From NCBI GenBank assembly GCA_024626585.1, contig JANKJI010000008.1:634217-645311 (forward strand): 11,095 bases of DNA. Reading direction: 5' to 3'. Below the pieces are notes generated by a model. It was not told the origin of the DNA, ran no database searches, and saw only the letters and a program-made list of their open reading frames with translations. Made by a program: the position numbers and the translations under genes. This DNA comes from Ginkgo biloba (taxonomy: Eukaryota > Streptophyta > Ginkgoopsida > Ginkgoales > Ginkgoaceae). Of the stretch, positions 1 to 7,927 are shown piece after piece (positions within the stretch are counted from its first letter, which is position 1; every line of letters begins with the position of its first letter).

Positions 1-386
1 TGGTACCATTCTCTGTGTGATATAATAAATACTTATCCATTCATAGGTACCTTCTTGAGCTTTTAAAAATCATATTTTGAAGAGACTCATTATTAGATGA
101 CAAATGTTGAAATTGCCATGATAATTTCTAGTTAGGATCCTAAGTATCAAGATATTTTTTATTACCTTCAGAATGGGGCATGTTTAGAGAGATTGTCAAA
201 GAAGAAAAAAGGGTGATAATACTAAGAGTTATCTATTTTTAAGGATTTATGATGGTGTTGATAGCTATCTTCCAATAAGAGGAAAAATACACCCAAAGAT
301 AGACATTTGCATACAAAAGATCCTCCAAGAGATACAGAAGATTATATGAGAGAATCTGATAAATTTATTAAGATGAAAGGGAGAGC
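1..386 (+). pseudogene. Degraded Ty3/gypsy pol remnant (RNase H-integrase linker and integrase zinc finger)
   Basis: Three short stretches resemble the part of a gypsy polyprotein between RNase H and the integrase core. The first, at 145-177, reads YQDIFYYLQNG, like the linker just after RNase H. The second, at 230-280 in another frame, contains YDGVDSYLP, resembling the YDGVLLRCLP-type motif before the integrase. The third, at 340-381, reads DYMRESDKFIKMKG, like the second half of the HHCC zinc finger, with both cysteines replaced (serine at 355-357, phenylalanine at 364-366). The His-His half is not visible and too little sequence remains for it, so a deletion is likely. Several stops and at least two frame changes show the copy is dead. 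It lies on the opposite strand from the gypsy remnant at the right end and its motifs differ, so it is probably another lineage. The match is by eye and moderate. Confidence 0.45.
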
Positions 387-780
387 AGTCTCGAGAACCC
401 AGGACTGCCCGAGCATTACCCCAATACTCTGTTATCTCTCTGTCTACAGTGTTCTCTCCCCAGCAACAACACCAAATGTTGACAGGTTTCTTCCAATGGG
501 TGATAGCACTGTGAATGAAACATGAGACACCATACGGGAGATAGCATAGAACTATAGAATAAAGATTTCATTAGACGAGGGACAGTTCCGAGAGTCAGAA
601 CTACCCTGTGCATTACATTCACAGAGACACCTCTCTCAATCCTCCGCTCCTCTGATGTCCCCCTTAGATAATATACATAGCATATAAATAGGTGGTGGAG
701 GTCGTTAAATGGACCAACTGCCCACCGCCTCATTAAGATATGTTTAAGTGACATTATGATTACATTAAGACCGTCCAACA
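387..780. other. Unassigned segment with TATA-like box; possible LTR fragment
   Basis: This stretch separates the gypsy remnant from the plastid insert and I recognise no gene in it. It is richer in C and less AT-biased than the DNA on its left. A good TATA-like box (TATAAATA, 683-690) is followed by about 90 bp ending in CCAACA at 775-780, exactly where plastid similarity begins. That resembles the promoter, R and U5 portion of an LTR, which usually ends in CA. A purine-rich run at 371-386 could be a polypurine tract, but no TG start follows it, so the LTR reading is only a hypothesis. The open frames across it on either strand show no family resemblance. Confidence 0.3.
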
Positions 781-1286
781 GGATCCCTGGGCAAGAGGAT
801 CAAGTTGGCCCTTGCGAACAACTTGATGCACTATATTGCTTCAACCCTTTGAGAAAAATATATCATAAGGAAGGAAAATCCATGCCATGGACCAAACCTA
901 TCATCTCCACCCTGTAGGAAATACAAGATTGTCCCAAGGATGCTAAAAGTATATAGAGGTCACATATCAACCATATACCCTAATTCAAAATGTAGAATAA
1001 AATAGTTATTCGCTCTTATTAGGATGGAAGGGTCAAAGAAGGAATCAATATTCGAGTGAAAAAAAGGGAGAGCTCTCCATTCCTAGTTCTCTTGTAGTTG
1101 GATACTCTAAAATTACAAGAATCCCTGGAATGGGATTCTAACTCAACACCTTTTGGGAAGAGTTTCTCTTTGGAGAGAATAGTATGATGAAAGTTATAAG
1201 TTGTGTTCAGGGGGGATTTATTGTTGATTATTGGCCTCTATAGTAGAATCAGTCAGGGAGGCTCAAGACAGGGTGGTTTACCCAAT
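781..1286 (+). pseudogene. trnA-UGC: 3' part of plastid trnA-UGC group II intron
   Basis: From about 781 the sequence follows the known interior of the plastid trnA-UGC intron, for example the block around 795-850 (AGAGGATCAAGTTGGCCC) and the block at 1065-1190 before the end domains. The last 85 bp (about 1203-1286) hold the domain V/VI region, including GGCCTCTATAGTAGAATCAG at 1232-1251 and GTGGTTTACCC at 1273-1283 just before exon 2. Intron domains I-IV are only partly present because the insert starts inside the intron; exon 1 and the rRNA genes upstream of it are missing. Many C-to-T and G-to-A changes are visible, so the ribozyme fold is unlikely to work. Confidence 0.88.
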
Positions 1287-1321
1287 GCAAGATGTCAGGA
1301 GTTCAAGTCCATTTATCTCCA
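1287..1321 (+). pseudogene. trnA-UGC: trnA-UGC exon 2 (decayed)
   Basis: This is the 35-nt second exon of the split plastid alanine tRNA, covering the anticodon-stem 3' side, variable loop, T arm and acceptor 3' strand. GATGTCAGGAGTTCAAGTCC (1291-1310) and the end TTATCTCCA match the plastid gene with a few changes, mainly G or C replaced by A or T in the T stem. The exon ends where the tRNA should end, about 147 bp before rrn23, the normal plastid spacing. Without exon 1, which would lie left of the insert, no tRNA can be made. Confidence 0.88.
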
Positions 1322-1468
1322 GCCTGTGATCCTAGTTAATACAATAGTATATGATAGCATAAAATTCTATCAATTTGGTAGTTTGATCTACGATTTATCA
1401 TTCATGGACATTGATAAGATCCTTCCATTTAGTAGAACCTTAGGATGGCATAGCCTTTAATGATGAGG

Positions 1469-4283
1469 TTTAAATGAGAAAGGGATTATGGTGGATACCT
1501 AGGCACCTAGAGATGAGGAAGGGCATGGGAAGTGATGAAATACTTCAGGGAGTTGAAAATAAGCTTAGATTTGGAGATTGTCGAATAGGTTAACCTTTTG
1601 AATTATTATTGAATCCATCGAAAGGCAAGGGACAACCTAGCAAACTTAAACATCTTAGTAGTCAGAGGAAAAGAAATAAAAAGTGATTCTCATTATAGTA
1701 GGGAGTGAAATAGGAGTAACCTAAACTATAAAAAATAGGATTGTGGGAGAGTAATATAAGCATCATAATGATAGGCAAAGCGATTGAGTCCTGCACCCGA
1801 GATGGTGAGAGTCTAGTAGGAAAAAGAATCATTGGCTTATGCTCTAACTTGAGTAGCATGGGGCATGTGGAATCCCATGTGAATCAACAAGGACCACCTT
1901 GTGAGGCTAAATACTCATGGGTGATAGATAAGGAAGTAGTACCATGAGGGAAAGGTGAAAATAACCCCCATCAAGAAGTGAAATAGAACATGAAACTGTA
2001 AGCTCTTGAGAAGTGGGAGGAGAATTGGATCTCTAACCACATTCCTGTTGAAGAATGAGTTAATGAATTATAAGTAGTGGCTTGGTTAAGGGAACCCACT
2101 AGAGTCATAGCGAGAGCGAGTCTTTATAGGAAAATTATCACTTCTTATGGACCTAAACCTAGGTGATCTATCCATGACTAGGATGAAGCTTGGGTGAAAC
2201 TAAGTGGAGGTCCAAGATGACTAATGTTAAAAATTCAACAGATGAGTCATGGTTAGGGGTGAAATTCCACTCAAACCTAAAGCTAGTTGGTTCTATCTAA
2301 AATACGTTGAGGTACAATAGGTGACTGGACCATCTAGGGATACAGTACTATTTTGGTATGGGCTGCAAGAGTGATACCAAATTGAGGAAAACTCTAAATA
2401 CTAGATAGGACCCCCAAATAACATGGATAAGGGTCATCTAGTGAGATTATGAGGGATAAGATTCATTGTCAATAGGTGAACATCCCAGATCACTTGCTAA
2501 GGCCCCTAAATGGCTACTCAATGATAAAGGAAGTAGGAGTGCAAAGACAACTAGGATTTTTGCCTAGAAGCAACCATCCTCGAAAGAGTGCATAATAACT
2601 CATTGATCGATCACTCTTGTATTGAAGATGAATGAGACTAAGTGCTTTATCAAAGCTATAGGATCTCAAAACACATCAGTAGGGGAGTGTTTTTCCTTAG
2701 AGGGAAGCACTAGTATGAGCAAGTGTTGACAAAGCATAAGCAATAATGTCGGCTTGTGCAATGTAAACATTGGTGAGAATCCAATGCCCCAAAAACCTAA
2801 GGGTTCCTCCATAAGGTTCATCCACAGAGGGTGAGTCAGGACCTAAGATTAAAATGAAAGGTGTAGTTGATGGATAATAGGTGAATATTCTTATACTACC
2901 CCTTGTTGGTCTCAAGGGATGGAGGAGGCTAGGTTAGCTAAAAGATGGTTATTGGTTTAAGGATGCAAGGTGACCTTTCTTTTTTCAGGATAAGAAGGGG
3001 TAGGAAAAATACCTCAATCCAATGTGTGAGTACCAGGCACTACGATGTTGAAGTAACCCATGTCATAATCTTAGGAAAAACTTGAATGACCTTCAACAAA
3101 TAGGTACCTGTACCTAAAATTGACATAGGTGGGTAGTTAGAGAATACTTAGGGATGTGAGAGAACTCTCTTTAAGGAACTCAACAAAATAGCCATATAAC
3201 TTTGGAAGAAGGGGTGCCTCCTCACGAAGGAGGTCATAGTGACCAGGCCTAGGTGACTATTTACCAAGAACATAGGTCTATGCAAATTCATAAGATCATA
3301 TATAGGGATGACACCTTCCTAGTGATAAAAGGTTAAGGAAGTTGGTGACCTAATAATAGGAAATCCAACGAATGAAACCCTAGTGAATGATGGTCATAAC
3401 TATAACAATCCTAAGGTATAAAAATCCCTTGTTGGGTAATTTTTGACCCTTACAAAATGTGTAATGATCTCGACACTATCTCAAAGAGAGAATCAATGAA
3501 ATAGGAATGTCTATGAAGATGTAGACTACTTACACCTAGATAGAAATACCCTATGAAGATTTATTATTCTATGGAATTGGCTTTGGGATCTTCTTTCATA
3601 GCTTAGGTGGAGGGTAGAGAAGGCCTCCTTTCGAAGAGGCCCAAGCCATCATTGAGATACAAATCTAGAAGAGTTAGAATTCTAACCTTACATCAAGACC
3701 TATGGGCCAAGGGGCAGTCTCAGGTAGATAGCTTCTATGGGCCATAGGCCTCCCAAAAGGTAACATAGGTGTGCAAAGGTTTCCTTGGGCTAGACAAAAA
3801 TTGACCCTTGAGTGTAAAGGCAGAAGGGAGCTTGATTTCAATACCCACCTATTGACCAGGGATGATAGTAATCCTTAGTTATTCAGTGGTGCCGAGTAGA
3901 AGGGTCATCACTCAATGGATAAAATTTACTCTAGGGATAACAAGTTGATCTTCTCTAAGATTTCACATCAATAAGAAATCTTGGCACCTTGATGTCATCT
4001 CTTCATAAATTAGGGTGGTAGTGCATTCCAATGGTTGGGCTATTTCCCCATTAAATTGGTACATAAGTTGGGTTCATAGCATTTTGAGATAGTTTGATCA
4101 ATATATGGTGCGGGCATTAGAGCATTAAGAGGACCTTTCCCTAGTATGATAGGATTGGGAAGGATGCACCTCTGATGTACCAGTTATGATGCCCATAATA
4201 AACACTAGGTATTCAAGTATGAAGTAGATAAATACTAAAAGCATCTAAGTAGGAATCCCACCCCAAGATGAGTGATCTCCTAT
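1469..4283 (+). pseudogene. rrn23: Plastid 23S rRNA pseudogene, near full length
   Basis: The start (TTTAAATGAGA at 1469, then GGATACCTAGGCACC at 1493-1507) corresponds to the 5' end of plastid 23S rRNA. The match runs to about 4283, giving roughly 2.8 kb, the normal length. Landmarks are visible in order: CCTAAGGTAT near 3410-3420 (normally CCTAAGGTAG), GGATAACAAGTTGATC at 3935-3950 in the peptidyl-transferase domain (normally AACAGGCTGATC), and the sarcin-ricin loop near 4143-4156 with ACGAGAGG changed to ATGATAGG. Damage in these invariant elements shows it is not functional. Substitutions are spread evenly and mostly remove CpG and CNG sites. The exact 3' end is estimated from the usual spacing to rrn4.5. 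Open frames within it, on both strands, are chance shadows. Confidence 0.95.
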
Positions 4284-4384
4284 TCTTACTTCCATAAGAG
4301 CCTCTGGTCATAAACACGGTCGAGACAATAATAGGTTCTCTATCTTTGTATGGGATGGAGTGACAAAAGTATTAAGAATCCAAG

Positions 4385-4488
4385 ATAAGGTCACAATAAG
4401 ATGAGTTATTTATCATCACAATAGGTGTCAAGTTAAAGTGCAGTGATGTATGCAACTAAGGCATCCTAACAAACTGAGAGATTTGAAC
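4385..4488 (+). pseudogene. rrn4.5: Plastid 4.5S rRNA pseudogene
   Basis: The 4.5S rRNA corresponds to the 3' end of bacterial 23S rRNA and is a separate gene in land-plant plastids. The segment AGGTGTCAAGTTAAAGTGCA (4423-4442) and GTGATGTATGCAACTAAGGC just after it match the gene with a few transitions. The end falls at about ATTTGAAC (4481-4488), for a length near 103 nt as expected. It lies about 100 bp after rrn23, the normal distance. The 5' part is more damaged (ACGGCGAGACGAG has become ACAATAAGATGAG). Confidence 0.93.
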
Positions 4489-4636
4489 CTTGTCCCTACA
4501 TGACCTAATTGATCTAATCAAGCACTATCTATCTATTTTCATTGTTCAATTATTTGGCAACATGAAACTAAAATATCTACCTTGTCTCTCTGTCCATCCA
4601 AGGGATGGAAGGGTAGGCTAGAGGAGGGTTCTCTAC

Positions 4637-4669
4637 CTAGAAGGGACACCAAAGGGGTGTCCCTTCTAG
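4637..4669. repeat. Perfect 14-bp hairpin in the 4.5S-5S spacer
   Basis: CTAGAAGGGACACC (4637-4650) and its exact reverse complement GGTGTCCCTTCTAG (4656-4669) are separated by five bases. A further CTCT/AGAG pair outside the stem (4631-4634 and 4674-4677) extends it past a small internal loop. The surrounding spacer (4489-4735) is recognisable plastid rrn4.5-rrn5 spacer, including a second small hairpin, CCATCC/GGATGG, near 4592-4606. The perfect stem stands out in otherwise decayed DNA. It may be ancestral to the plastid spacer of this species. Confidence 0.85.
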
Positions 4670-4735
4670 AATTAGAGTCTCACAATCACTAGCCAATGTG
4701 CTTTTATCTTATGCCCTTATTCATTCATGGTTTGA

Positions 4736-4856
4736 TATTCTGGTGTCCTAGGCATGGAGGAACCACACCAATCCATCCCAAACTTGGTGGTTAAACTCTA
4801 CTATGGTGACAACAATGTAGAATAAGCCTTGAAGAAAAATAGCTCAATGCCAGGAT
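4736..4856 (+). pseudogene. rrn5: Plastid 5S rRNA pseudogene
   Basis: TATTCTGGTGTCCTAGGC (4736-4753) begins the 5S rRNA, and the segment AACCACACCAATCCATCCCA is almost unchanged. The gene ends near GCCAGGAT at 4849-4856, giving about 121 nt as normal. Changes cluster in the second half: CTGCGGTGACGA has become CTATGGTGACAA, and GGGGAGGTCCTGCGG has become GAATAAGCCTTGAAG. These break several helix pairs. It sits about 250 bp after rrn4.5 and 220 bp before trnR, as in plastid IRs. Confidence 0.95.
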
Positions 4857-5079
4857 GATAAAAAACTTAATGCCTCTCATTCTTATTCTTATTTAAAGTA
4901 TGTCTTCTTCAAAACCCCACACATATTGTGACATCCTTTATTTTCCACTCCAAACTTTGGAATGTGATACCTACTCGTATAGGGATAAACTTGATTCCAC
5001 ATCCCCTTAATCTAGAATGGATGAGAATATGAAATGTTCCTTCTAGAAGGGACTCCTATGAATAAATATAGTGGAAACA

Positions 5080-5153
5080 GGGCCTGTAGCTTAGAGGATT
5101 AAAGTACGTGGATATGAACCACAGTGTTAAGAGTTTGAATCCTTCCTTTCCCA
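5080..5153 (+). pseudogene. trnR-ACG: Plastid tRNA-Arg(ACG) pseudogene, anticodon mutated to ATG
   Basis: The 74-nt segment begins GGGCCTGTAGCTTAGAGGAT and ends CTTTCCCA, matching plastid trnR-ACG along its length. The anticodon, ACG in the parent, reads ATG at 5114-5116 through one C-to-T change, and position 5112 is also changed. The T stem has lost much pairing (GTCGGGGG has become GTTAAGAG, opposite CCTTCC). Folding is therefore doubtful and the gene is very likely dead. The 223 bp between rrn5 and trnR is plastid spacer with nothing else visible. Confidence 0.93.
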
Positions 5154-5886
5154 TAAACAACCCCAAAAGAGATGGTCCTTTACCTCTTAGGGATAGGGGG
5201 ATTATGATCGAGATAGAAGACGCAAAGCTATAAAACTTGGTCTTCACAAAGGTGTGGGTCCTTTGTCGAAATGGAATGATACATGGCTTGACTCTTTTGT
5301 ATAGTATGCCTGATATTAATCGTCATATTTATATTTGTGTTCGACCTCCTATAACTCTTCCTCATCACCTCGAAGCTTGGGAAGAGTTTTAGTAGAAATA
5401 ATACATTCCTCATCATTAATATGCTTGCTCACGAGAATTGTGGGCTCTCGAGAGAATTGATGATTGTATTTTTGATAAATTGCTAGTAAATTATTTGATA
5501 GTTAGAAATTGGCCAATTTAAAATATCCCTAATTAGGGCTATAGGATGAGATATTATCTTAAAACTACACTAAGATATTGATAGCATGTAGGGATCCAAT
5601 TATCAATGACTTCCAAGGAACAAATTTATAGTTTTATCAACTAGTAATGGGTCAAACGAATAGAGGCATTCACCCTAGTTAATCTCCATAAATTTCATCA
5701 TAATAGAGAATGATGGATTTACTTATCCAAACTTTTCAGTACTCTAAAGAGACCATTGTTTCCATTTTTTTATAGACTGTTGGGAGTGAGTACATCCCTA
5801 TCTTTGTTTTTGGTGATTTTACATTAATAGAAATAAGGATGGAAAACATTTTACCTAATCAAAATGATCCCTTGAATAAAATGGAT
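5154..5886. other. trnR-trnN intergenic spacer of the plastid IR
   Basis: This 733-bp stretch corresponds to the plastid spacer between trnR-ACG and trnN-GUU. The first 130 bp, including CTTTGTCGAAATGGAATGAT at 5261-5280, resembles the conserved plastid sequence after trnR. I see no gene in the rest. Open frames on the - strand here (for example 5056-5247 and 5228-5416) have no recognisable product and are taken as chance. Confidence 0.7.
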
Positions 5887-5958
5887 CTCCCCAAGTAGGA
5901 TTTGAACCTAAGACCAATTACTTAACAATTGACCTCTCTACCACTGAAATACTAAGGA
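5887..5958 (-). pseudogene. trnN-GUU: Plastid tRNA-Asn(GUU) pseudogene
   Basis: On the - strand the 72-nt segment reads TCCTTAGTATTTCAGTGGTA at its 5' end and finishes CCTACTTGGGGAG, as in plastid trnN-GUU. The anticodon GTT is intact (plus-strand AAC, 5924-5926). About a dozen positions differ from the usual sequence, most of them C-to-T or G-to-A. The anticodon stem is badly hit: GGTCGGCTGTTAACCGATT has become GGTCAATTGTTAAGTAATT, which weakens pairing. Orientation opposite to trnR and the rRNAs is the normal plastid arrangement, so no rearrangement has occurred up to here. Confidence 0.94.
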
Positions 5959-6579
5959 AGAATAAAGGGATAGATCCCATATACATTCAAGACTTTTGTT
6001 CTTTGGACCAACCTATGACCAGTGCATGCACTGTTGAGAAACCTAAATCTTTCTTTAGAACTTTTGGAACATTACATAAAACCCACCCTATATTCTAAGG
6101 AGAAAAGGTAGCAATAGAAATCCCCCCTGCCTCCTCAGAGATCCTCCAACACCATGATCTTCTCCATTATCCTCCCCTGAGATGTATATTGATAAATCAA
6201 TCTCCATAGTGTTGCAGACCTCCCAATTTTCTAAGTATACTCGCTCTACCAAAGGAAAACAAAGACCTCTCTATCCCTTCCAAGGATAAGGGGCCTACTT
6301 CTTATCCTAAAATCTAGTAGGTAATGGTGAGATAGTCTCAACTAACCCCATTAACCTATCTTTTTAAACCCTTCATTGAGTGAAATGAAGCAAACATCAT
6401 AGCACATGGAACTGCTATTTGATCATAGCATCCAATTTATTTAGACTAAGCAAGAGAAGGTCCCCCTGTCAGTCCTTTCATCTCTCTTTTTGCTCCATGT
6501 TGTATACCCTTTAGAGCATGGACTAGTTGAATGCTAGGAAATATGAGATTATATTCGATCTGCCCAATATTTTGGACAT
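5959..6579. other. End part of plastid IR beyond trnN, no gene seen
   Basis: The sequence upstream of trnN resembles the non-coding IR segment next to this gene (for example GATCCCATATACATTCAAGA at 5972-5991). Angiosperm IRs usually contain the start of ycf1 here; I could not find its N-terminal coding sequence, nor chlL or rps15. The stretch is moderately AT-rich and holds no convincing open frame. It leads straight into the repeat at 6580-6648. Confidence 0.55.
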
Positions 6580-6648
6580 AAAGCATTTCAATTCATTTAT
6601 TAATGTGGATTTAGAGGATATGGAGGGCTCATTATTTGTCATGTAATA
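6580..6648 (+). repeat. Left arm of 69-bp inverted repeat (plastid IR end)
   Basis: The segment AAAGCATTTCAATTCATTTA...CATGTAATA recurs as its reverse complement at 9504-9572. I count 7 mismatches in 69 aligned bases without gaps. Similarity stops at a poly-T run on the inner side, ten bases before the rpl32 fragment. The outer side continues into IR sequence on this arm but into retrotransposon on the other. The simplest reading is that both arms are copies of the plastid IR edge next to the SSC. Confidence 0.85.
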
Positions 6649-6657
6649 ATTTTTTTT

Positions 6658-6786
6658 TTAATGACCATTTGATATAGACTCAGCCAAAGAAAATTATTTT
6701 ATTTTGGTCAGATTCACTTTTCCTTTCCAAACATTTCTACGAATTCAATTTTTGGATTTAGAAGTATGTTTCTTCAGAACTTCCAT
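6658..6786 (-). pseudogene. rpl32: Plastid rpl32 fragment, 3' truncated
   Basis: Ribosomal protein L32 of the plastid 50S subunit is a short basic protein that normally begins MAVPKKRTSKSKKR. On the - strand from ATG at 6784-6786 the frame reads MEVLKKHTSKSKN, stop, IRRNVWKGK, then after a second stop FSLAESISNGH. These align in order with the family's N-terminal basic segment, the IRKNIWKGK block and the AFSLAKSLSTGN block. The frame stays aligned for 42 codons and then ends in poly-A (poly-T on +), so the C-terminal part (about SKSFF onward) is missing, cut near the IR repeat. Two internal stops and several lost prolines and arginines make it a pseudogene. Its divergent orientation relative to ndhF is the normal plastid arrangement. 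It is below the usual ORF length and easily missed. Confidence 0.82.
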
Positions 6787-7927
6787 GATGAACAATGTTT
6801 TTAATTCATATATTTCAATATTAAAGACATTTGTGTAATTATACATATATTTTATCTCGTATAGAACATATCTTATTTTTCTATGTAGTATGAAAATGTA
6901 CGCGCCCATATAAATAAATATAATTCTCTTTATCTATTGAATATCTAAATCCCAGAATATTTCTATCTAATTTTGATTAGGAAAATTTCATTATATCAAA
7001 TTTAGTTGTATAAATAATTATTTACCTTCATTTGTAGAATTTGTCCCCATTTTTAAAAATGGAATCTACTCTACTACTAATAAAATCAATGTTTGTCATT
7101 GTCCAAACTTCTACAGTACCTTCCTTCTAAAACACATTTCATAAATGGTCATTGAATCTCCAAGAGAAAAGTGTAAAATTTTCTCCTCAACTATTGCATT
7201 TTACAACTAGGGTTGTACGATATTCGTAGTGGATCCATGAAAAATCAATAATACTTGATAATTAAGTATTCTGGTATTTAACTCATCTAGTCTTAATGAT
7301 GCAGGGTGATAAACATAAAAATATCTACCCGATTATAGTTTAATTTGTTCACCCTCAGTTTCAATTATTTCATATGTATTCATTATTGAATTTCCTGTGG
7401 ATGAAAAGCAACTATGTAATTCGAACAGGTTTGATAAAATATTTGAAACTGGGATAGGAAAAGTATTCCATTAATTGGTCTAATTATTTTCAACTTCTAT
7501 CATTAAGAATTTTGTAGGACCTACAGGAAATAGAAAAGATCTCTGTTGGTTGATAAAACTATATAAGATATAAGAGAATTTATAGAAAAATATATACAAT
7601 TTAGAATGTAGACAATTCTATATTGTTGATGAATATCTGAATTGATATCTAGAAACTTGAGTTTTTGTCCATTCAAAAAATATTGATCAATTAGCCCAAA
7701 TTTGGTATTTATGGAAAGGAAAGAAGAGTAGAAGTAATATTTTATAAATGGGATCCATATCCCATCATTGTTCTTAGTTCACAACCTTTTCTATTTATTC
7801 CCTTTAGGATCTAGTGGATTGGAAACCTAAAATGGGGAAGGCATCAATATTTTAATTTTTATAGAACTATTGAAAATAATGATTTTATTTGCCCCTTATA
7901 ATTTTAGAATAATGATTCAATCTTCCC
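6787..7927. other. rpl32-ndhF spacer of the plastid SSC
   Basis: This very AT-rich 1.14-kb stretch lies between the divergent rpl32 and ndhF remnants, as expected for their spacer in plastids. I see no tRNA or coding frame in it. The last 20-25 bp (TCAATCTTCCCATGGAACTT at 7917-7936) resembles the usual leader running into the ndhF start. Any shared promoters for rpl32 and ndhF would lie here but I cannot place them with confidence. Confidence 0.7.

Noticed and set aside
307-778. Open frames 307-525 (+) and 416-778 (-)
   Set aside because: Only the first 25 codons of the + frame resemble integrase; the rest and the - strand frame show no recognisable domain or conserved pattern.
1203-2915. 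Open frames at 1203-1460, 1662-1859, 1741-1947 and 2697-2915
   Set aside because: They lie within the trnA/rrn23 region and are chance frames of rRNA-type sequence with no protein-family resemblance.
5056-5416. Open frames on the - strand across trnR and its spacer
   Set aside because: One overlaps the trnR pseudogene and both lie in known plastid spacer; no family match.
5959-6580. ycf1, chlL or rps15 next to trnN
   Set aside because: Start motifs and conserved segments of these genes were looked for by eye on both strands and not found.
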